Source of the DNA: an uncultured Desulfobulbaceae bacterium
Lineage (GTDB): Bacteria > Desulfobacterota > Desulfobulbia > Desulfobulbales > BM004
DNA: 64,000 nucleotides
Reading direction: 5' to 3'
Assembly: GCA_945787325.1 (NCBI GenBank)
Contig: CALZHP010000002.1
Span: 1 to 64,000 of the forward strand
Within the stretch, counting starts at the first letter, position 1. Every line of letters starts with the position of its first letter. Of the stretch, positions 8,105 to 17,189 are shown piece by piece. The position numbers and the translations under genes were made by a program. The notes below the pieces were generated by a model, which saw only the letters and a program-made list of their open reading frames with translations, did no database searches and was not told the DNA's origin.

Positions 8105-8533
8105 ATGATGAACTTAGAAGAGCTGAAGGCTGACAGAAAGTTAGTCAATCAGATAGATTGGGACATGACCCAGGAAAAGGCCATTGAGATGTATCTTGAA
8201 TGGGGGTCCGGTTGGGGGCGTGGTAATGATTTCGTGAGCCATCACGGTCAGGAGGCCATATACTTCGTCCTTTATGATTGGGACGATCCTCCCCAGGTTA
8301 CGCTGATTAGAAGAGACATGAAGGACGCGGTCGAGATTGCCAAGATACCTGTCCCGAATGATCTTTTTCTACAGGCCATAAAAGATGACGGTTCAAGGCC
8401 GGGTGTTGGCGTGCATTCATTGAACCTGAAGCTCAAGGAATGGGTCTGTGAGTCCATTGCCGGGCCGAAATTTGACTGCAAATTTGGCAGCCCGCATTAC
8501 GTTGAGGAGTTAATGCGCTCAGAAGTAAACTGA
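8105..8533 (+). CDS. Conserved protein resembling the DVU0772 family
   Basis: A 142-aa soluble protein rich in Trp and acidic residues (DWDMTQEKAIEMYLEWGSGWG, YFVLYDWDDPPQVTLIRRD). From memory it resembles a family of uncharacterised proteins found largely in sulfate reducers (DVU0772 of Desulfovibrio vulgaris); I could not check this. There is no signal peptide or recognised catalytic motif. AGGAGG precedes the ATG, and it follows the peroxiredoxin by 30 nt, so it is probably the third gene of the sigma54-controlled unit. A role linked to peroxide or redox stress is inference from that position. Confidence 0.75.
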   Translation: MMNLEELKADRKLVNQIDWDMTQEKAIEMYLEWGSGWGRGNDFVSHHGQEAIYFVLYDWDDPPQVTLIRRDMKDAVEIAKIPVPNDLFLQAIKDDGSRPGVGVHSLNLKLKEWVCESIAGPKFDCKFGSPHYVEELMRSEVN

Positions 8534-8554
8534 CATTCATAAAGCTCTTTCCCC

Positions 8555-8616
8555 GAACAGGTAAGTTACTCTCATGCGGAATTCCCCTTCCTTATTTTAT
8601 AGTAGCTTACCTGTTC
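8555..8616. terminator. Long inverted repeat between convergent genes, probable bidirectional terminator
   Basis: GAACAGGTAAGTTACT (8555-8570) pairs with AGTAGCTTACCTGTTC (8601-8616) with a single G-T wobble, leaving a 30-nt loop. It lies between the end of the 142-aa gene on the plus strand and the YHS gene on the minus strand. There is no strong T-tract, so termination efficiency is uncertain. Confidence 0.45.
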
Positions 8617-8675
8617 TCCTCCTTATTACTGAAAGATGTTAATATAAATGGTCGGAGTCATACCTGATACCGGCC

Positions 8676-9143
8676 TTATTTTTTCAGGATTTCCGGCCAG
8701 TTACGGTCGGCCATTTTAATGTTCCCATTCATGTCCTGCGACCAGCTTTCCTGCACTTTCTCGTTAAGATTCAGGTACAGTCTGCCATCAACTATCGACC
8801 AAAGTGATGGATCTATATCAGCCGTGGTCCCACGGCTCACAGCGAAGGCTCAGTAGCCTCCGTAGCGGGGCGCATATTTTTCAGGGTCATTTTTAAAAAG
8901 GCTTAGATGCTCTGCATTGACAAAATGCCATTTGGCTCCGTTCCATTTATGCTCAAATTCACTGCTACCTTTTACCGGTTTTCCCTGTGTAAAATAAGCG
9001 ACAGTGTCATAACCCTTCATAGCTACTCCATTAGAATCTACATTAACTGGCTGTAGGGTTTTTGGCGAACAGCCCATAAGATTGAACAAAAAAAAGCCTA
9101 AAGTAACAAGAAAAGCTCTGGTGTACATTTGTCTCTTTTTCAT
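8676..9143 (-). CDS. YHS-domain lipoprotein, probable selenoprotein (Sec at the conserved YGGYC position)
   Basis: The ORF track stops at residue 97, after YAPRYGGY. In this YHS family the next residue is normally Cys (YGGYCA). Here the codon is UGA (8850-8852), and the same frame stays open for 57 more codons to TAA at 8676, encoding a recognisable family C-terminus: AFAVSRGTTADIDP, then WSIVDGRLYLNLNEKVQ and a final NWPEILKK. The full product would be 155 aa. A lipoprotein signal (LFNLMGC) anchors it outside the cytoplasm, and the GYDTVAYFTQGKPVKGS motif marks the YHS fold, usually linked to metal binding. A hairpin starts 12 nt after the UGA, as a bacterial SECIS would. The alternative is a nonsense mutation in a pseudogene, but the downstream frame is intact. 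GGAGG precedes the ATG. Confidence 0.82.
8820..8837 (-). promoter_or_regulatory. Candidate bacterial SECIS hairpin after the in-frame UGA
   Basis: Read on the minus strand, AGCCGUG-GGAC-CACGGCU is a perfect 7-bp stem with a GGAC apical loop. The loop lies about 20 nt after the UGA (8850-8852), close to the position of the GGUC loop in the E. coli fdhF SECIS, and begins with G, as bacterial SECIS models require. No bulged U is obvious in the stem. It is coding sequence read as AVSRGTTA. Confidence 0.65.
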
Positions 9144-9216
9144 TTTTCACCTCCACATTTTTATTTTCACTGGTTAATCAATTATGTGTTTCCTGTATTT
9201 CTTTATCCGTAACTCT

Positions 9217-9555
9217 TTACGCCTCCTCTTTCCGTCCTTTTTCATTTTCTCTGCACGAACGGCAGCGAACAGCAAGTGAATTTATATTACCCTTAGCAAC
9301 TTCATACCACCATTTCTGGTTTTCTGCAGTCCACACCTCTTCTTTTCCACAATCACGGCAAGTAACAAGTTTATCAGCATAAAAGTAAGGGAGTGGGCCA
9401 TAGGTATTATTGTGCTTAAGTTGAGAATGGTCTGCGCTGATTGCTCCGGCAGGGGGTTGAATAGTATTATCGCAAGTATCTATCCCGGCCATCGCCCTGG
9501 CTCTTTTAAGATGCGCCTCATACAGGCTTTTTTGTTTTGATTTTTTACTGGGCAT
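9217..9555 (-). CDS. Small protein with a probable zinc-ribbon domain
   Basis: A 112-aa soluble protein with a basic N-terminus (MPSKKSKQKSLYEAHLKRARA) and a C-terminal double CxxC ribbon: CRDCGKEEVWTAENQKWWYE followed by CRSCRENEKGRKEE. The CxxCg...WWYE...CRxCR spacing fits the 'probable zinc-ribbon' family, which has no defined role. It sits alone on the minus strand between the YHS gene and an unknown gene. Nucleic-acid binding is possible but not shown. Confidence 0.75.
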   Translation of the reverse strand: MPSKKSKQKSLYEAHLKRARAMAGIDTCDNTIQPPAGAISADHSQLKHNNTYGPLPYFYADKLVTCRDCGKEEVWTAENQKWWYEVAKGNINSLAVRCRSCRENEKGRKEEA

Positions 9556-9583
9556 TTCTTTACAGCACCGAAACAGAGGAGTT

Positions 9584-9958
9584 CTACTTCAACCATTTAT
9601 ATTTGTTATTTTTTTCTTTGGCAAGAATTTCAGCACCCGTTTGGTAGTCACAGCAAAAAATGTAAACTGTTTGCAAGTTGGCAACAGAGTTTCTAATTTC
9701 CGGCACTGAATCAAGCAACTCTTTGAGGACTACTTTTGAGAATTGTATTTTCTCTAATCCCATCTTTTCTGTAGTTTTTTGAGTTGGGTAGTCAGAGTAT
9801 GAATAAACGTGTAGCATTTTTTTTTGTTCGCGAAAAACAATGCCTTTGTAACAGAGGGATGTTTTTTCTTCCAGAAATCCCCCAAGCGCGACTTCATATC
9901 TTTTCCCGGAGAGGGCTTCTATCTTCATTTGTTTCAGATAACAATGAGTTGAGTTCAA
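9584..9958 (-). CDS. Hypothetical protein, 124 aa
   Basis: I do not recognise this protein. It is soluble, with no signal peptide or membrane segment. An N-terminal beta-rich part (IEALSGKRYEVALGGFLEE) is followed by FREQKKMLHVYSYSDYP, and a C-terminal part contains VYIFCCDYQTGAEILAKEKNN. Base composition is AT-rich like the neighbouring small genes. It lies 28 nt upstream of the zinc-ribbon gene on the same strand only if read backward in gene order (it precedes it in transcription), so the two could be cotranscribed. Confidence 0.5.
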   Translation of the reverse strand: MNSTHCYLKQMKIEALSGKRYEVALGGFLEEKTSLCYKGIVFREQKKMLHVYSYSDYPTQKTTEKMGLEKIQFSKVVLKELLDSVPEIRNSVANLQTVYIFCCDYQTGAEILAKEKNNKYKWLK

Positions 9959-9981
9959 TCACCCAAACACATTTAATTAAA

Positions 9982-10596
9982 TTATTGCTCTGTCAGAGCA
10001 AGCTTAATACCAAGGGCAGCAAATGTGGCAGCAAATGATCGTTGCAGCCAGACAATCAGCCTTGGGGAATTAACAACATATCTGCGAACGCCATTTGCAG
10101 AAATGCCATACAAAATAAAAATTACCAAGGTCATTGTCATAAACAAGGCGCTCAACAAAAACATATCAAACATTGGTGAGGAAGTATCTGGTGAAACAAA
10201 TAGAGGTAGGAAGGCCAGGAAAAATATTGAAAGTTTGGGATTAAGAATATTGATTAAAAAACCTCGCATCACTATCTGCCATAGACCTTTACTGGTAGAG
10301 GATGAGTTGAACTTTAATGCACCAGTTTCACGCCACATTGACCAGGCTAAGTATAGTAAATAAGCAGCGCCGGCAAATTTAACAGCCTGAAAGGCGACAG
10401 CACTTACATGAAGAATGGCAGATAATCCCAAAATACTGGCAGTAAGGTGGGGGATTATTCCTGCCGTGCAGCCGACCGCTGCTGCAATGCTTGCGCGCCA
10501 GCCGAGAAAAAGACCTGTTGATACCGTATATATCACTCCTGTCCCAGGTACAAGAACAACTACCAGAGAAGTTATCAAGAACTCGGTACTGAACAT
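9982..10596 (-). CDS. LysE/RhtB-family amino acid exporter
   Basis: An integral membrane protein of about 204 aa with six predicted helices. The N-terminal LysE signature is clear: FLITSLVVVLVPGTGVIYTVSTGLFLGWRASIAAAVGCTAGI. A YLLYLAWSMWRE motif and FLINILNPKLSIFFLAFLPLF follow, typical of RhtB-type homoserine/threonine or related exporters; the substrate cannot be read from sequence. I prefer the second ATG (10596) because GGGAG sits 6 nt before it. It begins just after the flavoprotein gene ends, implying one transcript. Confidence 0.88.
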   Translation of the reverse strand: MFSTEFLITSLVVVLVPGTGVIYTVSTGLFLGWRASIAAAVGCTAGIIPHLTASILGLSAILHVSAVAFQAVKFAGAAYLLYLAWSMWRETGALKFNSSSTSKGLWQIVMRGFLINILNPKLSIFFLAFLPLFVSPDTSSPMFDMFLLSALFMTMTLVIFILYGISANGVRRYVVNSPRLIVWLQRSFAATFAALGIKLALTEQ

Positions 10597-10608
10597 TATC
10601 ATCTCCCG

Positions 10609-11196
10609 TTAAAAGTATTTCTCAACTATCTGCTTAACTTCATTCAGCCATTCATTTCGTTGGTCTTCAGTACTTACAACGATGATGTTGAACATTCTAC
10701 GATAAAATTTTTTCACACCACAAAGGTCAAATATACAGTTTTTCCAAAGAGTTTCGAGAGGGTCGCCAAAAACCTTGTGTTCTCTTCCAGTTTCAGTATT
10801 CGAAGTGTTGAGTACGATCGCCGTTCCGGCTTTTAATAATCCGTATGGTACACCTTCACCATTATCCTCTTCAATAAACTCATAGGCTATACCTGGGCGA
10901 ATAACTCTGTCAATCCATCCTTTCAGGATTGCCGGAGGCTGGCCCCACCAGTTTGGATGGATAATGATAATCCCATCCGCACCGGCTATTTCTCTGCAAT
11001 GTTGAGCAATTACTGGTGGCAGAACAGCTTCTTTTAGTATTTCCTCTTTTGGAAGAATCGGGTCAAACTCTTCCTCATATAAATCATGGAAAAATGTTTC
11101 ATGACTTGCTTTTTTGAGTTGGGTCAGAACAGTTTCAGCTATAGCGTGGTTAAAGCTTTTATTATCTGGGTGCGCAAGGATTACAGATATTTTCAT
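10609..11196 (-). CDS. NAD(P)H:quinone oxidoreductase-like flavodoxin-fold protein
   Basis: A 195-aa cytoplasmic flavoprotein of the MdaB/KefF/NQO1-like family. It starts MKISVILAHPDNKSFNHAIAE (FMN/FAD phosphate site), has the HPNWWGQPPAILKGWIDRV signature, and later a GIAYEF motif. These enzymes usually reduce quinones or similar electrophiles by two electrons, limiting radical formation. It precedes the LysE gene by about 12 nt. In this stretch with peroxiredoxin and KatG it may serve redox protection, but that is inference. Confidence 0.85.
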   Translation of the reverse strand: MKISVILAHPDNKSFNHAIAETVLTQLKKASHETFFHDLYEEEFDPILPKEEILKEAVLPPVIAQHCREIAGADGIIIIHPNWWGQPPAILKGWIDRVIRPGIAYEFIEEDNGEGVPYGLLKAGTAIVLNTSNTETGREHKVFGDPLETLWKNCIFDLCGVKKFYRRMFNIIVVSTEDQRNEWLNEVKQIVEKYF

Positions 11197-11292
11197 TGTG
11201 GATAGAATTCGTTTTGAATTAGGGGGGGAATCTCCATGGTGATTACAGGTTGTTGAAGAATTCAGCAGACCTGGTAGACAGGCAAGCCATAT

Positions 11293-11790
11293 CTAGTTGA
11301 AATAATATCCGACCTCAATAACTTGTTTGCTGCCTTCTTGTGAATAAAGGATGCCAAGGGAGATTATATATTCTTTGCCATTATGTATTGAATAGTAATC
11401 TCCGACACTGAGCTTTTCGTAACTGTATTTGCCGCTTTGAAGTAAGTTTTCAATTTCAGAACCTGAAACAAAGTCTCTAAAAAACTCCTTAGTCAATATG
11501 ACCGCCTGCCTGAACAAATCATCTTTATTTAAAATTCCGGTATCACTTGTTGACGTATACGTGACGTTCTCCCCAAAATGAATACATCCTCCTCTTTTGT
11601 AAATCACTGTTCCATTTTCCCAAGGTAACTCGAGAGCTTTCTCGTTTAGGGATACTTTAGAGCCTACGTAATTCTTTTGAAGTTTTAGAAGCATTTCATC
11701 CTGGGGTACAGGGTCAAAGATACATTCTTCTTCAGCATTAGCAGGATTAGTGATGAAGCATAATAGGAAAAAAAACAAAAGATGTTTCAT
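11293..11790 (-). CDS. Hypothetical secreted protein, 165 aa
   Basis: I do not recognise this protein. It has a clear Sec signal peptide (MKHLLFFFLLCFITNPANAEEEC), so it should act in the periplasm. The mature part has alternating beta-strand patterns and ends ILYSQEGSKQVIEVGYYFN. Its ATG lies one base after the stop of the upstream secreted coiled-coil gene, which indicates translational coupling and a joint role. Confidence 0.6.
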   Translation of the reverse strand: MKHLLFFFLLCFITNPANAEEECIFDPVPQDEMLLKLQKNYVGSKVSLNEKALELPWENGTVIYKRGGCIHFGENVTYTSTSDTGILNKDDLFRQAVILTKEFFRDFVSGSEIENLLQSGKYSYEKLSVGDYYSIHNGKEYIISLGILYSQEGSKQVIEVGYYFN

Positions 11791-11791
11791 A

Positions 11792-12184
11792 TCATTCTTC
11801 TAAGTCTGCAATTTTCTTTTTAAGAATTTTTATTTCCTCACGTAGTTCAATTCGCGGATCATCACTGAATGAAACACTAACGGTTCTATTGGCACATTTT
11901 GGCCGGGCATTATTTACAATATCTGCCATGCGAGTTTCAATTATGGCTAAAAATTCTTCTTTCGCTTTTAATTCTGATTTAAGTTCAGTTAACTCACCTT
12001 CCCGCCCAGGTTTATGTTTATTCCACCAATTTTTTGCTTTTTGAAAATATGATAACTCGCTTTCTTGGTGATCATACCTAATATCATCATTTGAAGCTGA
12101 TTCAGCTTTGTGGGGATAAACAGAAAATGAAACAAAGTATAGTACAATGATTGTTAATATAATGTTTTTTCTGGGCCTACACAT
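11792..12184 (-). CDS. Hypothetical secreted protein with coiled coil
   Basis: Not recognised. An N-terminal hydrophobic segment (NIILTIIVLYFVSFSVYP) acts as signal peptide or anchor. It is followed by a charged region and two heptad-like stretches, GELTELKSELKAKEEFLAIIETRM and a final RIELREEIKILKKKIADLEE, suggesting coiled-coil oligomerisation. I chose the second ATG (12184) because GGAG, which is itself part of the first ATGGAG, lies 6 nt before it. It is coupled to the following 165-aa secreted protein gene. Confidence 0.55.
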   Translation of the reverse strand: MCRPRKNIILTIIVLYFVSFSVYPHKAESASNDDIRYDHQESELSYFQKAKNWWNKHKPGREGELTELKSELKAKEEFLAIIETRMADIVNNARPKCANRTVSVSFSDDPRIELREEIKILKKKIADLEE

Positions 12185-12289
12185 ATATAACTCCATAGTT
12201 AAATTTTAAATTAAGAGTCATCTGGGCCGTAAAACTGGATGCCCCGGTTTTGTTGATTATTGGAAACACATCTTATATACACGCTATTG

Positions 12290-12771
12290 TCAAGCATTTG
12301 TACTACTTGATGAATTCGCATAAGTTATGAATTCTTTTGAACTCTCGGGAGTTATGATTACCTTGGTTACGGGAGTTTCAATCAGAATTAAATTCGACTT
12401 TTTCCCTGTTGAAACATAGGCCTTGAAAATACAGTACTTTTTATTCCAGAAAATACCGGTGGCGGCAAAAAATCCTCCATTTCCCCATAGACGGAGGCTG
12501 AATGAAGGTTTCTCATCTGTAATTAGAGAACATTTAATACAGGGCCAAATACTTTCTTGTTCATGCGCGAAACAATAGTTAATTGCCTGCTATTTAACTC
12601 GTAGGCAATTGGAGCAGACAAATAACAGTATAGGGCGATCAAAGCCAATAAGATTCCAGCCCATAAAAGTTCAAGATAGAAAAAAGCTCCAATGAGCATT
12701 CCTATTGTAAGAATTAATATTAAAGATGCGATAATTTGTATAGATAAGCTAGGCGCTATATTTTGTCTCAT
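12290..12771 (-). pseudogene. Frameshifted bacterial PH-domain membrane protein
   Basis: The 82-aa frame (12523-12771) encodes two membrane helices and the first PH-like strands (YELNSRQLTIVSRMNKKVFGPV), then stops. In another frame the sequence continues for 78 codons to TGA at 12290: LITDEKPSFSLRLWGNGGFF, then GIFWNKKYCIFKAYVS and a VIITPESSKEF block. That is the expected C-terminal half of the bacterial PH family bearing the LRLFGNGGLFG motif. A one-base indel near 12526 joins the halves. It is therefore a recent pseudogene, a sequencing error, or less likely programmed frameshifting. It overlaps closely with the preceding four-helix membrane gene. Confidence 0.72.
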
Positions 12772-12772
12772 A

Positions 12773-13165
12773 TTATCTACTATGCTTTATTGCCAATGCT
12801 GCGACGAACCCCCACACCCAGTTAAAAAACAATACAAACAGCGGAGTGTATAGCCCCAATTCAAGGCCTGCCATCCCTTTATGCGCTTTCAAAGGAAACA
12901 CGATGAATAATTGAACAGCGGTGGGGAATAGACTAAGGATTGTGCCTTTCAATAGTAACCTTGATTTCAACATTGGCAGTACAAAAAACAGCCCCCATAT
13001 ACCTCCCCATACAATTCGAGGATAAAGCCAATTTGGTGTTAAGGATGGTGCAATTGAAACACCAAGTGACGAAGTAATACCGAAGTGTCCAAACAACCAT
13101 ACTGCTAAGCTATTTGCTAAAGCACCTAAACAACCAGCTGCAAAGAAAATTAGTATTTTATTCAT
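12773..13165 (-). CDS. Four-helix membrane protein of unknown function
   Basis: A 130-aa integral membrane protein with four predicted helices (ILIFFAAGCLGALANSLAVWLF at the N-terminus, WGGIWGLFFVLPML, LFPTAVQLFIVFPL, PLFVLFFNWVWGFVAALAI at the C-terminus). No catalytic motif is visible. GGGGGA precedes its ATG. It ends one base before the frameshifted PH-domain gene, so the two probably form a unit and may function together at the membrane. Confidence 0.65.
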   Translation of the reverse strand: MNKILIFFAAGCLGALANSLAVWLFGHFGITSSLGVSIAPSLTPNWLYPRIVWGGIWGLFFVLPMLKSRLLLKGTILSLFPTAVQLFIVFPLKAHKGMAGLELGLYTPLFVLFFNWVWGFVAALAIKHSR

Positions 13166-13293
13166 ATTTTTTCCCCCTGAAAAAGGAGTTTATAAGAGAT
13201 CATATTGTTTTTCATAATCCCATGGAGATACCTTCCAGTTCCATTAAATAATGGATAAACACTTTATATGAAAAAATAAAATAGGAGTGCGCC

Positions 13294-13467
13294 TTGAGAC
13301 TTAAAGATTATGGCAGAATTCATCAAAAACGCAAATTATTTGTTAATCACTATGGCCTGCTTTTTGTGGTTTTAGCGATAGTCAGTAATGCAATAATGCA
13401 AGTCTGGCCCGGTTTTGCTAAAAATACCACTAGGGCTCACGGCCCCACGCAAAAGTCTTCTCCCTGA
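13294..13467 (+). CDS. Possible small single-helix membrane protein (TTG start)
   Basis: Absent from the ORF track because it starts with TTG and is 57 aa. AGGAG lies 6 nt before the TTG. The product has a basic N-terminus (RLKDYGRIHQKRK), one hydrophobic helix (YGLLFVVLAIVSNAIMQVW) and a short polar tail. Its 3' end overlaps the end of the convergent FG-GAP-like gene by about 30 nt. Evidence is limited to the ribosome site and the orderly membrane-protein layout. Confidence 0.35.
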   Translation: MRLKDYGRIHQKRKLFVNHYGLLFVVLAIVSNAIMQVWPGFAKNTTRAHGPTQKSSP

Positions 13468-14375
13468 ACAACATTGAAGAAATCATATTGCGATGCGAGG
13501 GTATATGAGAAGTTCACTGGCTGGCTGATGGTTTCTGTCTTTTGGAATGATCCACCAGCGAACTTAAAACCGGCAATTTGAAGTCGGTTTTGGGTTGGCA
13601 CGTAGAGTGTTGTGCCGCTAACCGTTTTGGTTACAACTGAGAGACATTGATTTCTTTCACCAATGGAGTGGTTGCTGTAGTTGGATAACTCAGACAAGGC
13701 TTCAAGTTTGCCCGCCATTATTGTTGTCACTTTTAAAATACCCCCAATGTGAGGAGTCTGGACCCAGGCCAACTCTATAGTCCCATCTCCATCTAGGTCG
13801 TAGATGGCCACTATGTTAAGCCATCTGTATGGTTTCCCTATCTCCTCGACCCAAGCATATTCGGTTAGCACGTTGTTCACAATTTTGTAGATCATGATGC
13901 CGGCGCCCTTCTTCACATGGGTTCGGATCGTAACTATCTCCATCTGTCCATCGTTGTCAACATCGTAGAGACGAGGCTTGATATCCTCGAAGACATAATC
14001 ATCGCTAACAGTCTGTGTATAGGTGATTCCATCCCTTAAAACTACCAATTGCTCAGCATCAATTGTATCACCCAATATGTTATGATTATATTTTGCAGTA
14101 GGTTGGGCATACTGAGCATAAACGGTGTTAGTTTTACTTCTGGTAATCTGTTTTTCTGGGAGTTGATCGAAGTTATCCGTCAGGAATTTGATTGCCAAGT
14201 TACTTTCCATTGAGGGGTTCACTGCCAAAACATTAGTTGTCTCAAAAGTATTGTTGCTGGCAAAGGTACAGGAAAGAAGAATACACGGTGATAGTAGCCC
14301 CAGAAGGAATAGAATAATCCATTGTTTGGTGTGTGACTGATTTCGATGCCAAGAGAATGTTTTCGTGGGTTGCAT
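13437..14375 (-). CDS. Hypothetical exported lipoprotein with FG-GAP/VCBS-like repeats
   Basis: About 312 aa from the ATG at 14375. An N-terminal hydrophobic stretch (WIILFLLGLLSPCILLSC) looks like a lipoprotein signal ending in LLSC. The mature part has Asp-rich loops, PRLYDVDNDGQMEIVTIRTH and AIYDLDGDGTIELAW, of the kind found in calcium-binding FG-GAP/VCBS beta-propeller repeats. It probably sits on a membrane surface; the ligand is unknown. The track's upstream starts (14450, 14393) are possible but lack ribosome sites. It follows katG on the same strand. Confidence 0.6.
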   Translation of the reverse strand: MQPTKTFSWHRNQSHTKQWIILFLLGLLSPCILLSCTFASNNTFETTNVLAVNPSMESNLAIKFLTDNFDQLPEKQITRSKTNTVYAQYAQPTAKYNHNILGDTIDAEQLVVLRDGITYTQTVSDDYVFEDIKPRLYDVDNDGQMEIVTIRTHVKKGAGIMIYKIVNNVLTEYAWVEEIGKPYRWLNIVAIYDLDGDGTIELAWVQTPHIGGILKVTTIMAGKLEALSELSNYSNHSIGERNQCLSVVTKTVSGTTLYVPTQNRLQIAGFKFAGGSFQKTETISQPVNFSYTLASQYDFFNVVQGEDFCVGP

Positions 14376-14432
14376 CTTTGATACTATCCAAACCATAATA
14401 TAGTGAAGTAGACATAAGCCTGGAATAACGTT

Positions 14433-14471
14433 CCGGTTCAGCGGTGGCATTACGCCTTCCGCTGGAACCGG
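14433..14471. repeat. GC-rich inverted repeat downstream of katG
   Basis: CCGGTTCAGCGG (14433-14444) pairs with CCGCTGGAACCGG (14459-14471), with one extrahelical base and a 14-nt loop. It lies 62 nt after the katG stop and has no T-tract on the minus strand. It may be a katG terminator or a palindromic element. Short TAAC/GTTA boxes flank it, faintly recalling an integron attC, but the R-box consensus is not met. Confidence 0.4.
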
Positions 14472-14532
14472 ATGTTAGCTAACCGTATGTTCGCCACTCT
14501 GCCAGGAGCACAAAAAGGCGTTTATGCTACGA

Positions 14533-16749
<2,217 letters not shown>

Positions 16750-16907
16750 TTAAACTTATGCGCTGTACTGTATGAAAATAGTGCCTTGGTGCCCATCTAG
16801 TTCAAATGAGAGATCAGGTAGTTTTGATAAAGTCCATGGGGTTATTTTTCCAAACCCATTACTTATTTGATAACCATTTAAATTCAAAAAAAAAAGGAGG
16901 GTAACTC

Positions 16908-16961
16908 ATGAAATTTATGGAAAGCAAGAAAAAAATAAATGGGATCAAAAAGTTAGACTAA
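16908..16961 (+). CDS. Possible 17-aa peptide with a strong ribosome site
   Basis: AAAAGGAGGGTAACTC before the ATG is one of the best Shine-Dalgarno sequences in the window, yet the frame closes after 17 codons (MKFMESKKKINGIKKLD). It may be a leader peptide, a remnant of a disrupted gene, or a real short basic peptide. It lies in the 461-base gap between katG and the Pit gene. Confidence 0.25.
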   Translation: MKFMESKKKINGIKKLD

Positions 16962-16967
16962 TAAATC

Positions 16968-17057
16968 ATGTTATGGATGTTTTGCCTTGCTATCATTACG
17001 CTCCTCTTTAGAAGTACTCATAACACCACAGAGGATAAGGAGTATTTATTGCATTGA
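16968..17057 (+). CDS. Possible 29-aa single-helix membrane peptide
   Basis: Six nt after the 17-aa frame, an ATG opens a 29-codon frame with a hydrophobic start (MLWMFCLAIITLLF) and a polar acidic tail. This is the usual form of bacterial small membrane proteins. No ribosome site of its own is visible, so it would depend on translation of the preceding frame. Evidence is weak. Confidence 0.25.
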   Translation: MLWMFCLAIITLLFRSTHNTTEDKEYLLH

Positions 17058-17137
17058 TATGAAGACTTTGAAGGACCTTGGATTGAATAGTGAAAAATAA
17101 ATAGTCTAGAGGTGGGGGAGTTATCGGAATACGAACC

Positions 17138-17181
17138 TGCCAATGATTACTAGACGAGATGGTGTCCAATAATCATTGGCA
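17138..17181. terminator. Perfect 12-bp inverted repeat downstream of the Pit transporter
   Basis: TGCCAATGATTA (17138-17149) and TAATCATTGGCA (17170-17181) form a perfect inverted repeat with a 20-nt spacer. It starts 8 nt past the end of the minus-strand transporter gene. There is no T-tract, so it could equally be a protein-binding site or an mRNA-stabilising stem. Confidence 0.4.
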
Positions 17182-17189
17182 AAACACGA

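Noticed and set aside
13437-13439. In-frame TGA of the FG-GAP-like lipoprotein gene as a second selenocysteine site
   Set aside because: Reading through gives about 28 residues antisense to another short frame, with no family similarity and no SECIS-like hairpin.
14433-14471. Integron attC site
   Set aside because: The stem and one bulged base fit loosely, but the R'/R'' boxes do not match GTTRRRY/RYYYAAC, no integrase is present and katG is large for a cassette. Kept only as a palindrome.
17138-17181. Perfect 12-bp inverted repeat as an operator
   Set aside because: It lies directly downstream of the Pit gene and has no partner copy in the window, so a 3' mRNA stem is the simpler reading.
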